Positions 53,689 to 64,000 of a stretch of 64,000 nucleotides of DNA are shown here, one piece after another. The stretch is taken from the NCBI RefSeq assembly GCF_000317595.1, contig NZ_AEJC01000061.1, positions 23,583 to 87,582 of the forward strand. Direction: 5' to 3'. The notes under the pieces are model-generated. The model saw only the letters and a list, made by a program, of their open reading frames with translations. It ran no database searches and had not been told where the DNA came from. Source of the stretch: Streptomyces ipomoeae 91-03. GTDB taxonomy: Bacteria > Actinomycetota > Actinomycetes > Streptomycetales > Streptomycetaceae. Every line of letters begins with the position of its first letter. The first letter of the stretch is position 1. A program made the translations under genes and the position numbers.

Positions 53689-55454
53689 CCACCACAGGCA
53701 TACGACTGCACGCGCCCGCCCCGGGATGGTCCATCGCCGCCGACGTCGTGGTCGTCGGATCGGGCGTCGCCGGCCTCACCGCCGCGCTGCGCTGCGAGGC
53801 CGCCGGCCTGCGCACGGTCGTCGTCACCAAGGCCCGCCTGGACGACGGCTCCACCCGCTGGGCCCAGGGCGGCATCGCCGCGGCCCTCGGCGAGGGCGAC
53901 ACCCCCGAACAGCACCTGGACGACACCCTGGTGGCCGGCGCGGGCCTGTGCGACGAGGACGCCGTCCGGCTCCTGGTCACCGAGGGCCCCGACGCCGTAC
54001 GCCGCCTGATCGCCACCGGCGCCCACTTCGACGAGTCGGAGGAAGGCGGCCTGGAGCTGACCCGCGAGGGCGGCCACCACCGCCGCCGCATCGCCCACGC
54101 GGGCGGCGACGCCACCGGCGCCGAGATCTCCCGGGCACTCGTCGAGGCCGTACGCGCGATCGGAAGCGGCGAGCGCGAAGCGCTCCCGGCCAAGGGGGGT
54201 GGCGGGCGACGGGCGGGCGTGAGGACGATCGAGAACGCGCTCGTCCTGGACCTCCTGACGGACGCCGAGGGCCGCACGGCCGGTGTCACCCTGCACGTCA
54301 TGGGAGAGGGCCAGCACGACGGCGTGGGAGCCGTCCACGCCCCCGCCGTGGTCCTCGCCACCGGCGGCATGGGCCAGGTCTTCTCCGCCACCACCAACCC
54401 GTCCGTGTCGACCGGCGACGGCGTGGCCCTCGCACTGCGCGCGGGCGCCGAGGTCAGCGACCTGGAGTTCGTCCAGTTCCACCCCACCGTGCTGTTCCTG
54501 GGGGCGGACGCCGAGGGCCAGCAGCCCCTCGTCTCCGAGGCGGTACGCGGCGAGGGCGCCCACCTGGTCGACGCCGACGGAGTGCGCTTCATGATCGGGC
54601 AGCACGAACTCGCCGAACTCGCCCCCCGGGACATCGTCGCCAAGGGCATCATGCGCCGTATGCAGGAGCAGGGCGCCGAGCACATGTACCTGGACGCCCG
54701 GCACTTCGGCGCCGACATGTGGGAGCACCGCTTCCCCACGATCCTCGCCGCCTGCCGCGCCAACGGCCTCGACCCGGTCACCCGGCCCATCCCGGTCGCC
54801 CCGGCCGCCCACTACGCCTCCGGCGGCGTCCGCACCGACTCCCACGGCCGTACGACCGTCCCGGGCCTCTACGCCTGCGGCGAGGTCGCCTGCACCGGCG
54901 TCCACGGCGCCAACCGGCTCGCCTCGAACTCCCTGCTGGAGGGCCTGGTCTACGCCGAGCGCATCGCCGCCGACATCGCCGCCGGGCACGCCGAAAACGG
55001 CCTCCACGCGCGCGTGCCCCAGCCCGTCCCGTACGCCGAGACGCCCGCGCACCCGCTGCTCGCCCCGGAGATACGGTTCGCGATCCAGCGGACCATGACC
55101 GAGGGCGCCGGCGTGCTGCGCTCCGAGGCCTCCCTGGCGACCGCCGCCGCGGCCCTGGACCGGCTGCACGCCGACGCCCGCGACGCCCTCGACGTCAACG
55201 GCAAGACCGCCGAGCCCGGCGTCGACACCTGGGAGACCACCAACCTCCTGTGCGTGGCCCGCGTCCTGGTCGCCGCCGCCCGGCTGCGCGAGGAGACCCG
55301 CGGCTGCCACTGGCGCGAGGACCACGCCGAGCGCGACGACACCGACTGGCGCCGCCACATCGTCGTACGGCTGAATCCGGACCGGACGCTCGCCGTACAC
55401 ACCACCGATACCGCAGACTTCCCCCCGACCCGGCCGCATCACCAGGAGCAGTGA
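53685..55454 (+). CDS. nadB: L-aspartate oxidase
   Basis: A 589-residue flavoprotein oxidising aspartate to iminoaspartate, the first step of NAD synthesis. FAD motif [20 protein letters not shown], active-site [33 protein letters not shown] and [20 protein letters not shown] are all present, as is the C-terminal helical domain. GTG 53685 overlaps panC by 4 nt. No nadA lies in the window; the quinolinate synthase gene must be elsewhere. Confidence 0.95.
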   Translation: MTTTGIRLHAPAPGWSIAADVVVVGSGVAGLTAALRCEAAGLRTVVVTKARLDDGSTRWAQGGIAAALGEGDTPEQHLDDTLVAGAGLCDEDAVRLLVTEGPDAVRRLIATGAHFDESEEGGLELTREGGHHRRRIAHAGGDATGAEISRALVEAVRAIGSGEREALPAKGGGGRRAGVRTIENALVLDLLTDAEGRTAGVTLHVMGEGQHDGVGAVHAPAVVLATGGMGQVFSATTNPSVSTGDGVALALRAGAEVSDLEFVQFHPTVLFLGADAEGQQPLVSEAVRGEGAHLVDADGVRFMIGQHELAELAPRDIVAKGIMRRMQEQGAEHMYLDARHFGADMWEHRFPTILAACRANGLDPVTRPIPVAPAAHYASGGVRTDSHGRTTVPGLYACGEVACTGVHGANRLASNSLLEGLVYAERIAADIAAGHAENGLHARVPQPVPYAETPAHPLLAPEIRFAIQRTMTEGAGVLRSEASLATAAAALDRLHADARDALDVNGKTAEPGVDTWETTNLLCVARVLVAAARLREETRGCHWREDHAERDDTDWRRHIVVRLNPDRTLAVHTTDTADFPPTRPHHQEQ

Positions 55455-56437
55455 CAGACGTGAGCACCCCCGAACTTCCCCTCGCCTCCGGCGGCGGCTG
55501 CGGCGACGGCTGCGCCTGCGGCGCCGAGACGGACGACGAATACCTGGAGTGCGGGCTCGACCCCGCGCTCGCCCAGCTCCTGGCCGACGCAGGGCTCGAC
55601 CCCGTGGAGGTCGAGGACATCGCCAACGTCGCCATCCAGGAGGACCTCGACCACGGCGTCGACGTCACCACGGTCGCCACGATCCCGGAGGACGCCCGCT
55701 CCACCGCCGACTTCACCGCGCGCGAGGGCGGCGTCGTGGCGGGCCTCAGGGTGGCCGAGGCGGTCCTGTCGGTGGCCTGCTCCGACGAGTTCGAGGTCGA
55801 GCGCCACGTCGACGACGGCGACCGCGTGGAGGCCGGCCAGAAGCTCCTCAGCGTCACCGGCGCCACCCGCGACCTCCTCACCGCCGAGCGCAGCGCCCTG
55901 AACCTGCTGTGCCGTCTCTCCGGCATCGCGACGGCCACGCGCGCGTGGGCGGACGCCCTGGAGGGCACGAAGGCGAAGGTGCGCGACACGAGAAAGACGA
56001 CGCCGGGGCTGCGCTCCCTGGAGAAGTTCGCCGTCCGCTGCGGCGGGGGCGTCAACCACCGCATGTCGCTGTCCGACGCGGCGCTCGTCAAGGACAACCA
56101 CGTGGTCGCCGCCGGCGGCGTCGCCCAGGCCTTCAAGGCCGTGCGCGAGATGTTCCCCGAGGTGCCCATCGAGGTCGAGGTCGACACCCTCCACCAGCTC
56201 CGCGAGGTCGTCGACGCGGGCGCCGACCTGATCCTCCTGGACAACTTCACCCCCATCGAGTGCGAGGAGGCCGTGGCCGTCGTCGACGGCCGCGCGGTCC
56301 TGGAGGCCTCGGGCCGGCTCACCCTGGACAACGCCAAGGCGTACGCGGACACGGGCGTCGACTACCTGGCGGTCGGGGCGCTGACCCACTCCTCCCCGAT
56401 CCTCGACATCGGCCTCGACCTGCGCGCGGCCGAGTAG
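55451..56437 (+). CDS. nadC: Quinolinate (nicotinate-nucleotide) phosphoribosyltransferase
   Basis: A 328-residue enzyme converting quinolinate and PRPP to nicotinate mononucleotide. EDLDHGVDVTTVATIPEDAR, AERSALNLLCRLSGIATATR, DTRKTTPGLRSLEKFAVRCG and LVKDNHV are diagnostic. The N-terminus carries an odd Cys/Gly cluster, GGGCGDGCACGAETDDEYLE, not part of the catalytic fold. GTG 55451 overlaps the nadB stop; GTG 55460 (MSTPELPLAS) is also possible. Confidence 0.94.
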   Translation: MTDVSTPELPLASGGGCGDGCACGAETDDEYLECGLDPALAQLLADAGLDPVEVEDIANVAIQEDLDHGVDVTTVATIPEDARSTADFTAREGGVVAGLRVAEAVLSVACSDEFEVERHVDDGDRVEAGQKLLSVTGATRDLLTAERSALNLLCRLSGIATATRAWADALEGTKAKVRDTRKTTPGLRSLEKFAVRCGGGVNHRMSLSDAALVKDNHVVAAGGVAQAFKAVREMFPEVPIEVEVDTLHQLREVVDAGADLILLDNFTPIECEEAVAVVDGRAVLEASGRLTLDNAKAYADTGVDYLAVGALTHSSPILDIGLDLRAAE

Positions 56438-56452
56438 GGACGGGGACGGGCC

Positions 56453-57250
56453 ATGCTGCTGACGATCGACGTGGGCAACACCCACACCGTCCTCGGGCTG
56501 TTCGACGGCGAGGACATCGTCGAACACTGGCGCATCTCCACGGACTCGCGCCGCACCGCCGACGAACTCGCGGTCCTGCTGCAGGGCCTCATGGGCATGC
56601 ACCCGCTCCTCGGAGAGGAGCTGGGCGACGGCATCGACGGCATCGCGATCTGCGCCACCGTTCCGTCCGTGCTGCACGAGCTCCGCGAGGTGACGCGCCG
56701 CTACTACGGCGACGTGCCGGCCGTCCTGGTCGAACCGGGAGTGAAGACGGGCGTCCCGATCCTGACGGACAACCCGAAGGAGGTCGGCGCCGACCGCATC
56801 ATCAACGCGGTCGCCGCGGTCGAGCTGTACGGCGGCCCCGCGATCGTCGTCGACTTCGGTACGGCGACGACGTTCGACGCGGTGAGCGCGCGCGGCGAGT
56901 ATGTCGGCGGTGTCATCGCCCCCGGCATAGAGATCTCCGTGGAGGCGCTGGGCGTCAAGGGCGCCCAGTTGCGCAAGATCGAGGTGGCCCGGCCGCGGAG
57001 TGTCATCGGCAAGAACACCGTCGAGGCCATGCAGGCGGGCATCGTGTACGGGTTCGCCGGGCAGGTCGACGGGGTGGTCAGCCGGATGGTCCGCGAACTG
57101 GCCGAGGATCCCGAGGACGTCACGGTCATCGCTACGGGTGGGCTGGCGCCGATGGTCCTTGGCGAGTCTTCGGTGATCGACGAACACGAGCCCTGGCTGA
57201 CGCTGATCGGGTTGCGGCTGGTGTACGAGCGCAACGTGTCTCGCCTCTGA
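56453..57250 (+). CDS. coaX: Type III pantothenate kinase
   Basis: A 265-residue CoaX-type kinase, the first committed step of coenzyme A synthesis. MLLTIDVGNTHTVLGLFDGE (phosphate-binding DxGNT), DVPAVLVEPGVKTGVPILTD, GADRIINAVAAVELYGGPAI and VVDFGTATTFDAVSARGEYV with GGVIAPG are present. ATG 56453 follows nadC by 15 bases. Last gene of the DUF2520-panC-nadB-nadC-coaX operon. Confidence 0.95.
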   Translation: MLLTIDVGNTHTVLGLFDGEDIVEHWRISTDSRRTADELAVLLQGLMGMHPLLGEELGDGIDGIAICATVPSVLHELREVTRRYYGDVPAVLVEPGVKTGVPILTDNPKEVGADRIINAVAAVELYGGPAIVVDFGTATTFDAVSARGEYVGGVIAPGIEISVEALGVKGAQLRKIEVARPRSVIGKNTVEAMQAGIVYGFAGQVDGVVSRMVRELAEDPEDVTVIATGGLAPMVLGESSVIDEHEPWLTLIGLRLVYERNVSRL

Positions 57251-57566
57251 GGGTTTTCCTCGCCCCCGCCGCCCCTACCCGTCCCTCCCCCACTCTCGGC
57301 TTCGCTCGAGCGGGGGGACCCCCACCAGGGGCTGCGCCCCTTCGACCCCGCTGGGGGAAGAGGGGGTGGCTGCGGTGCGTGTTGTACGTGCGGGTGGGTG
57401 GGGGTTGGCCGCGCAGTTCCCCGCGCCCCTTCCATCCGAGCTCGAAGGCGTAGCGGGGGCGAAGGGGCGGGGGCGGGAACGCCTCCGTCCACCCAGCCGG
57501 GTGGTCGCCCACGCCACACGTCCCCATCGCACCGCTTTTGTCTGATTAGCGCGTACCTTTCCGTGC
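57246..57566. repeat. Composite of dispersed Streptomyces repeats, no gene
   Basis: 57246-57360 is a block (GTTTTCCTCGCCCCCGCCGC...CTCTCGGCTTCGCTCGAGCG...GGGGGACCCCCACCAGGGGC) whose inverted copy lies at about 17590-17670 and part of which is inside the CobW gene at 9465-9500. 57403-57429 is copy D of the GGGGCGCGGGGAACTGCGCG repeat, inverted. The remainder to 57566 is non-coding. Confidence 0.7.
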
Positions 57567-58292
57567 ATGCCCACGCCCCACGGAACCCGCGGCGGCATGG
57601 CGTTCGGCGCTGAGGAGCTGCGTGTGCTCCGCCGTGCCCTCGCCCTCGCCCTGAACCCCACTCCCGCCTCGGCGGAGGACGTGCAGGACTGTCTCCGGCT
57701 CGCCGAGTCCGTCGACGAGGCGACCCACGAGGACGCCCGTCTGAGGGCCTTCCTGCTGGCCGACCTCGCCCGCTACCGCGCCGCGCTCCCGGGCACGGTC
57801 ACGAGCTACGCGGCGCTCCTGGAGGAGGCCCTGGACACCGGGTACCGTCCCCAGCCGGACGACCTGGCCGCGCTGCGCGCCCTGCGCGGCAACCCCACCG
57901 CCGCCGCCCTCCTGGACCGCTGCCGCGCCCTCGCGGAACAGGACGTGCGGGCCCGCTTCGCGGCGCAGACGGCCGGAGCGGTGGTCGTCCCGGCCTCCCG
58001 CTCCGCCACCGGCCCCCGGTCCCGCAGCCGACTCACCGCCCTCCCCGGCGGCCTGGCGGAGCGGAGCGCACGCGCGCGTGCCGCCGCCAATGAACCCGCC
58101 AAGCCCAAACCGTCCCGTCCCGCCCGGCCGGACCGCCCCGCGGAGCCCGCCGACAAGCCGGGCCCGGTGCGCCGCCCCGACGCTCCGCGCCCGGCCCGCC
58201 GCCCCATCCCCACCCCGGGCGAGGTCTTCCCGCCCAAGCGGAAGCCCACCGACCCGCCCGCGAACCCGCCCCGCCAGCTGACGGCCGTCTGA
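57567..58292 (+). CDS. Actinobacterial hypothetical protein, helical plus Pro/Arg-rich tail
   Basis: A 241-residue protein of unknown function. The N-terminal ~150 residues are helical (AEELRVLRRALALALNPTPA...SAEDVQDCLRLAESVDEATH...EDARLRAFLLADLARYRAAL) with an ALLEEALDTGYRPQPDDLAA segment. The last ~90 are rich in Pro, Arg and Lys and probably disordered. ATG 57567. No signal peptide or membrane segment. The position after coaX is conserved in my memory of Streptomyces genomes. Confidence 0.75.
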   Translation: MPTPHGTRGGMAFGAEELRVLRRALALALNPTPASAEDVQDCLRLAESVDEATHEDARLRAFLLADLARYRAALPGTVTSYAALLEEALDTGYRPQPDDLAALRALRGNPTAAALLDRCRALAEQDVRARFAAQTAGAVVVPASRSATGPRSRSRLTALPGGLAERSARARAAANEPAKPKPSRPARPDRPAEPADKPGPVRRPDAPRPARRPIPTPGEVFPPKRKPTDPPANPPRQLTAV

Positions 58293-58493
58293 GCGGGCTC
58301 GGGAGGGCGCGGGGCGCGTTCCCGCGCCGCCCGGTGCGGTGCGTCGGCGCGCTGCCGTATCGCCTCGCACCGGGCGTACTCGGGTGACGCGACCGGGCGC
58401 ACTCGGGTGATGCGGCGGGATGGCGGGATTCCCGGCGGCGCGGGGGCGTGCCCCGCTTCCCCGGGCCCGCCCGGCCCTGGCTACCCTTGCCGC

Positions 58494-58682
58494 ATGGACT
58501 ACGTCTCCGCGCTGCTGCCCCCCTTCGTGATGGCCGTGCTGTTCATCGGCGTCATCAGGGTGATCGTGAAGACCCAGGGCGGCCCGAACAAGGCCAAGGA
58601 GGACGCGGCCGTCGACGCGGCGTACGCGCGCGCGGAGGCCGCCCGTCAGGCCTCCTCCAGCCGCAAGGACTCCGGCGCCTGA
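58494..58682 (+). CDS. Small single-pass membrane protein
   Basis: A 62-residue protein (MDYVSALLPPFVMAVLFIGV...IRVIVKTQGGPNKAKEDAAV...) with one N-terminal transmembrane helix and a charged cytoplasmic tail of Ala/Glu/Arg/Lys. Actinobacteria have many such small proteins; function unknown. ATG 58494 is preferred over the longer frame from 58407, which has no conserved-looking sequence. Confidence 0.7.
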   Translation: MDYVSALLPPFVMAVLFIGVIRVIVKTQGGPNKAKEDAAVDAAYARAEAARQASSSRKDSGA

Positions 58683-58827
58683 GCCGGACGCCACGTCCCG
58701 CCCGGCGCCGGGCTCCCTCGGCGCCGGCCCCTCACTGGGCCCCTGACAGGCCCCATGGGCGTATGACTCGTGTGCTTTTCGAGCCGTACGCCCATTTTGT
58801 TCCCCTTCTCCGGATATCGTCGTAACT

Positions 58828-59256
58828 GTGCCTCGCCCATTGGGAGAACTCGAAGACGCGGTCATGACGCGGGTGTGGAAGTGGAACCGCCCGGTGACCG
58901 TTCGAGAAGTCCTGGAAGATCTTCAGCGGGAGCGGTCCATCGCGTACACCACGGTGATGACCGTTCTGGACAATCTCCATCAGAAGGGCTGGGTGCGCCG
59001 TGAGGCCGAAGGCCGGGCCTATCGATATGAGGCGGTCTCCACTCGGGCCGCCTACGCCGCCGCACTCATGAACGAGGCGTGGTCGCAGAGCGACAACCCC
59101 GCCGCCGCTCTCGTCGCCTTCTTCGGGATGATGAGCGAGGAACAGCGGCAGGCCCTCATGGACGCCGTACGCATCGTGCAGGGCCCCGAATCCGTCGAAT
59201 CGTCCGGCGAAACAGAGGGGACCCCCGGCCAATCCCCGGATCGTCCCGGGCGATAG
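58828..59256 (+). CDS. BlaI/MecI/CopY family transcriptional repressor
   Basis: A 142-residue winged-helix repressor: LGELEDAVMTRVWKWNRPVT...VREVLEDLQRERSIAYTTVM...TVLDNLHQKGWVRREAEGRA is the BlaI DNA-binding domain, followed by a C-terminal dimerisation helix region (MMSEEQRQALMDAVRIV). GTG 58828. No BlaR-type membrane protease lies beside it, so if it is de-repressed by proteolysis the protease is elsewhere. The acetyltransferase gene starts nine bases after its stop. Confidence 0.9.
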   Translation: MPRPLGELEDAVMTRVWKWNRPVTVREVLEDLQRERSIAYTTVMTVLDNLHQKGWVRREAEGRAYRYEAVSTRAAYAAALMNEAWSQSDNPAAALVAFFGMMSEEQRQALMDAVRIVQGPESVESSGETEGTPGQSPDRPGR

Positions 59257-59265
59257 CGTCCGCTC

Positions 59266-59799
59266 ATGCGAGCAGAGAGTCCCGAAGTCACCGCAAAAGC
59301 CATCACCGTCCGACGGGCTCGGACCAGCGATGTCCCGCACGTGCGCGCCCTCCTTGACGCGTACGTCGAGCGCGGCATCCTGCTCGACAAAGCGACGGTG
59401 ACGCTTTACGAGGACATCCAGGAGTTCTGGGTCGCGGAACGGGACGACAACGCCGAGGTCGTCGGCTGCGGCGCACTGCATGTGATGTGGGAAGACCTCG
59501 CGGAAGTCCGCACTCTCGCGGTGAACCCCACCGCCAAGGGTCTCGGCGTCGGTCACCAGTTGCTGCAGAAGTTGCTGCACACCGCTCGCTGGCTGGGTGT
59601 TCGCCGGGTTTTCTGTCTGACCTTCGAAGTCGAGTTCTTCGCGAAGCACGGCTTCGTGGAGATCGGCGAGACGCCGGTCGACATGGATGTCTACGCGGAG
59701 TTGCTGCGTTCCTATGACGAGGGCGTCGCGGAGTTCCTCGGTCTCGAACGAGTGAAACCGAACACCTTGGGCAACAGCCGGATGCTTCTGCATCTGTGA
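59266..59799 (+). CDS. argA: ArgA-type amino-acid N-acetyltransferase (GNAT)
   Basis: A 177-residue GNAT enzyme: VRRARTSDVPHVRALLDAYV, VGCGALHVMWEDLAEVRTLA, the acetyl-CoA loop TAKGLGVGHQLLQKLL and CLTFEVEFFAKHGFVEIGET. This matches the short stand-alone N-acetylglutamate synthase of actinobacteria (like mycobacterial ArgA), first step of arginine synthesis. ATG 59266, nine bases after the BlaI-like gene, so possibly co-transcribed. A wider amino-acid specificity cannot be excluded. Confidence 0.87.
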   Translation: MRAESPEVTAKAITVRRARTSDVPHVRALLDAYVERGILLDKATVTLYEDIQEFWVAERDDNAEVVGCGALHVMWEDLAEVRTLAVNPTAKGLGVGHQLLQKLLHTARWLGVRRVFCLTFEVEFFAKHGFVEIGETPVDMDVYAELLRSYDEGVAEFLGLERVKPNTLGNSRMLLHL

Positions 59800-59971
59800 T
59801 CATCGGGCGGGACCTATTCCGGGCGGGTGGCCGTGCCCGGGTTCCCTATGTCCGAAACGCGCATGTTTCCGGTCTTCCCCGGAGCTCGCGGTCTCTCCGC
59901 GCCCTCTCCTCGGTCTCTCCCCGGTCTCTCCCAGGGGTTTGTGTTTTCTCTGGAAAAGCGGTTTGCTTTCC

Positions 59972-59983
59972 GACGTACTGCAG
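59972..59983. promoter_or_regulatory. Palindrome in the lsr2 leader
   Basis: GTACTGCAGTAC, a perfect 12-bp palindrome followed by TGCATATAAG, about 80 bp before the lsr2 start. The 262-bp spacer (59800-60061) has no gene but contains short GGTCTCTCC repeats (59888-59936). Candidate operator or promoter element. Confidence 0.4.
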
Positions 59984-60061
59984 TACTGCATATAAGGGGA
60001 CGTGAAACAGCGGCTCGCGCCGCGGCCCTCGGCCCTGAAGTTATCGATGAAAGGAAATCCG

Positions 60062-60397
60062 GTGGCACAGAAGGTTCAGGTCCTTCTTGTCGACGACCTC
60101 GACGGCGGCGAGGCTGACGAGACCGTGACGTTCGCTCTGGACGGCAAGACGTACGAGATCGACCTCACGACTGCCAATGCGGACAAGCTCCGCGGACTTC
60201 TCGACCCCTACGTCAAGGGCGGTCGACGTACCGGAGGCCGTGCTTCGGGTGGACGCGGAAAGGCCCGCGCCACTTCCGGCGGCAGCCAGGACACCGCGGC
60301 CATCCGCGCCTGGGCGAAGGAGAACGGCCTCGAGGTCAACGACCGAGGCCGCGTTCCCGCGTCCATCCGCGAGGCCTACGAGAAGGCCAACGGCTGA
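60062..60397 (+). CDS. lsr2: Lsr2 nucleoid-associated protein
   Basis: A 111-residue H-NS-like xenogeneic silencer. The N-terminal dimerisation domain (AQKVQVLLVDDLDGGEADET...VTFALDGKTYEIDLTTANAD) is followed by a Gly/Arg linker and the C-terminal AT-hook-like domain (IRAWAKENGLEVNDRGRVPA) with the conserved RGR. GTG 60062 has AAAGGA upstream and gives the family length; the earlier GTG/ATG frame adds a leader. The last codons and stop are partly duplicated in tandem (60375-60421). Confidence 0.95.
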   Translation: MAQKVQVLLVDDLDGGEADETVTFALDGKTYEIDLTTANADKLRGLLDPYVKGGRRTGGRASGGRGKARATSGGSQDTAAIRAWAKENGLEVNDRGRVPASIREAYEKANG

Positions 60398-60421
60398 GCA
60401 GCCTAAGAGAAGGCCAACGGC
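60375..60421. repeat. 27-bp tandem duplication over the lsr2 stop, reaching the convergent gene
   Basis: 60375-60401 (CCTACGAGAAGGCCAACGGC plus TGAGCAG) is followed by a partial copy at 60402-60421 (CCTAAGAGAAGGCCAACGGC). The second copy encodes the C-terminus and stop of the convergent gene. Confidence 0.78.
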
Positions 60422-60984
60422 CCGGTGCTCGCGCGCCGCAGCCGGACGCGGTGGCAGTGCGTCGCCACCGTGTCCACCACTCGTACCAGGTCGGGGGCGC
60501 CCCCACCGCCCCCCAACGCCGACATCGTCGGCAGCGAGGGTTCCACCTCGCGCCCAGGCTCGGGGGGCCGCAGCCAATCGGCGGCCCCCTGTGAACCGGT
60601 ACCGCGCCCCCCGGTCAGGCCCGGAGGAAGCGGCGCCACCATGTGACCGCCCGTTCCCACGGCCGTGAGGTCCAGGTCGACGCCGCCCCAGTCCAGCCAC
60701 TCCAGCAGACCCGGCAGCTCCTCCGCGCTGCCCGCCGCGACCAGCAGCCGCATCCGCCCGCCGTGCAGCGCCACCGGCGAGCCGGGCCCCGGAATCGGGC
60801 CCAGATGCCTCAGCGCCGCGAACCCCGCCTCGGCCGGGACGTCGAGCACATCGAAGCGCAGGCCCGTAATGAGGTGTACGGGTGCGCCGGGCACGGTCGC
60901 CCAGCAGAGATCGTTCTCGTACCACTGCCGTACCGCGACATCGCTCGGGTCGAGCGGTTGGCGGGGAGGGGGGACGATGGTCAT
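60403..60984 (-). CDS. Conserved Streptomyces hypothetical protein (SCO3374-like)
   Basis: A 193-residue protein beginning MTIVPPPRQPLDPSDVAVRQ. Its central part (CWATVPGAPVHLITGLRFDV...ALRHLGPIPGPGSPVALHGG...RMRLLVAAGSAEELPGLLEW) resembles the N-terminal fold region of bifunctional primase/polymerase-like proteins, but no catalytic motif is clear. No membrane segment. ATG 60984 is taken; the frame runs 34 residues further upstream. Convergent with lsr2, six bases apart. Function unknown. Confidence 0.7.
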   Translation of the reverse strand: MTIVPPPRQPLDPSDVAVRQWYENDLCWATVPGAPVHLITGLRFDVLDVPAEAGFAALRHLGPIPGPGSPVALHGGRMRLLVAAGSAEELPGLLEWLDWGGVDLDLTAVGTGGHMVAPLPPGLTGGRGTGSQGAADWLRPPEPGREVEPSLPTMSALGGGGGAPDLVRVVDTVATHCHRVRLRRASTGPLAFS

Positions 60985-61090
60985 GTCAGCAGCAACCGTG
61001 CGAAGAGGCCCGGAGTTACGCTGGGTGTCGGTGCGGATGCGTACAGTGCCGGAGAAGGTGGCGATCCGCGGTGGGAACCGGCGCAAGGAT

Positions 61091-61104
61091 GTTCGCCCTT
61101 AGCG
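61091..61104 (+). promoter_or_regulatory. ClgR-type box 1 upstream of clpC
   Basis: GTTCGCCCTTAGCG fits the remembered ClgR consensus GTTCGCY-N4-GCG exactly. It lies 342 bp before clpC. Confidence 0.6.
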
Positions 61105-61196
61105 GAGGGAACCGGTGCATCCGGCATGGAGTGTCAGTGCCTACGGGTAAGACATCCCTAGTGGGAGGGGGCGACACGCAGGAAAAGGTGTCTCGC

Positions 61197-61210
61197 GTTC
61201 GCCATCGGCG
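61197..61210 (+). promoter_or_regulatory. ClgR-type box 2 upstream of clpC
   Basis: GTTCGCCATCGGCG also fits GTTCGCY-N4-GCG, 106 bp after box 1. The 461-bp region before clpC (60985-61445) has no gene; a small GAGGGG/CCCCTC hairpin (61398-61414) lies just before the ribosome-binding site. Confidence 0.6.
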
Positions 61211-61445
61211 TACTGATGGTGAGGGTAACCACCTGGCCTGCGGGAACATCGTCTCGCACCATCGGGTTGGAGCAGATGTCGGCGTTCGGGCTCAGGAGGC
61301 AGCGACTCTGTCTCCGCGAGAGCGGAGGTGATCCGGACGGTGTCGGCAGTTGGAATGAGCGGTCCCCGCTTGCGGGACTAAGCTGCGGAAGGACAGTGAG
61401 GGGAGCGTCCCCTCAGTGCCTGACCGCTCTGAGGAGCGATAAACG

Positions 61446-63971
<2,526 letters not shown>

Positions 63972-64000
63972 CCGCTGCGCTGGGCTTGAACCGAAGGGGC

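Noticed and set aside
53726..55450. Upstream extension of the nadC frame through nadB
   Set aside because: Out-of-frame reading of nadB giving Arg/Pro-rich sequence; the NadC domain begins only after 55451.

Overview
The window is high-GC actinobacterial chromosome and almost certainly Streptomyces. The evidence is the extreme third-position GC, frequent GTG/TTG starts, and marker genes: a TipA-type MerR regulator with its own promoter, Lsr2, a WhiJ-type XRE/DUF397/RsbW-like trio, a Zur-controlled set of zinc-independent ribosomal proteins, and the ftsH-folE-folP-folB-folK and panC-nadB-nadC-coaX-lsr2-clpC blocks. From about 7.7 kb to the right end the order is that of core Streptomyces chromosome. 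The first 7.5 kb is more accessory, with fossil mobile DNA and repeats. I saw no rRNA, tRNA, CRISPR array or prophage.

Layout. 1-2.8 kb: an HTH/Clp-N protein cut by the window edge, with a pair of operators over what looks like a leaderless promoter; a LysE exporter; a DUF2786 protein. 2.8-5.9 kb: an NDH-2-like oxidoreductase translationally coupled to an ECF41 (SigJ-like) sigma factor, bracketed by a Tn3-type transposase fragment and a broken tyrosine recombinase. 5.9-7.7 kb: two lipoproteins and a 19-bp tandem array. 7.7-10.4 kb: the zinc-limitation island (rpsN, rpmB leftward; rpmG, rpmE2, a COG0523/CobW protein and rpsR rightward) around one Zur-like box. 10.6-12.9 kb: DUF397, RsbW-like ATPase and WhiJ-like XRE regulator; the first two share an 18-bp upstream element. 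13-17.2 kb: aldehyde dehydrogenase, PadR regulator and a DrrAB-type ABC exporter with two clear operators. 17.2-21.6 kb: G-rich spacer, a PucR-type regulator with two HTH regions, a cupin protein and tipA. 21.7-28.2 kb: DedA, ThrE-type exporter, inorganic pyrophosphatase, D,D-carboxypeptidase and an F420-locus-type zinc protease. 28.4-36.6 kb: tilS, hpt, ftsH, folE rightward and folP, NTF2-like, folB, folK, DUF3180 leftward. 36.7-37.7 kb: a 942-bp IS5-family element inserted exactly in a stop codon. 37.7-45.1 kb: aminoacyl-phosphatidylglycerol synthase, a divergent esterase, an acidic coiled-coil membrane protein and two bacterial PH-domain proteins. 45.1-51.6 kb: nuoD2, a MidA/NDUFAF7-type methyltransferase, a NarL-type two-component pair, a TmrB-like ATPase and a threonine-aldolase-like enzyme. 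51.8-57.3 kb: a tightly overlapping pantothenate/NAD operon. 57.6-64 kb: small proteins, a BlaI-like regulator, an ArgA-type acetyltransferase, lsr2, an actinobacterial hypothetical and clpC with two ClgR-type boxes.

Two patterns cut across the annotation. First, at least six genes carry short tandem duplications of their own 3' end including the stop codon. Second, Streptomyces dispersed intergenic repeats sit at several gene ends; one appears to have become an in-frame linker inside the CobW-family protein and another the N-terminal extension of the MidA-type methyltransferase.

All calls come from reading the sequence; no database search was run. Start codons are chosen by Shine-Dalgarno spacing, overlap and family length and are uncertain where noted.
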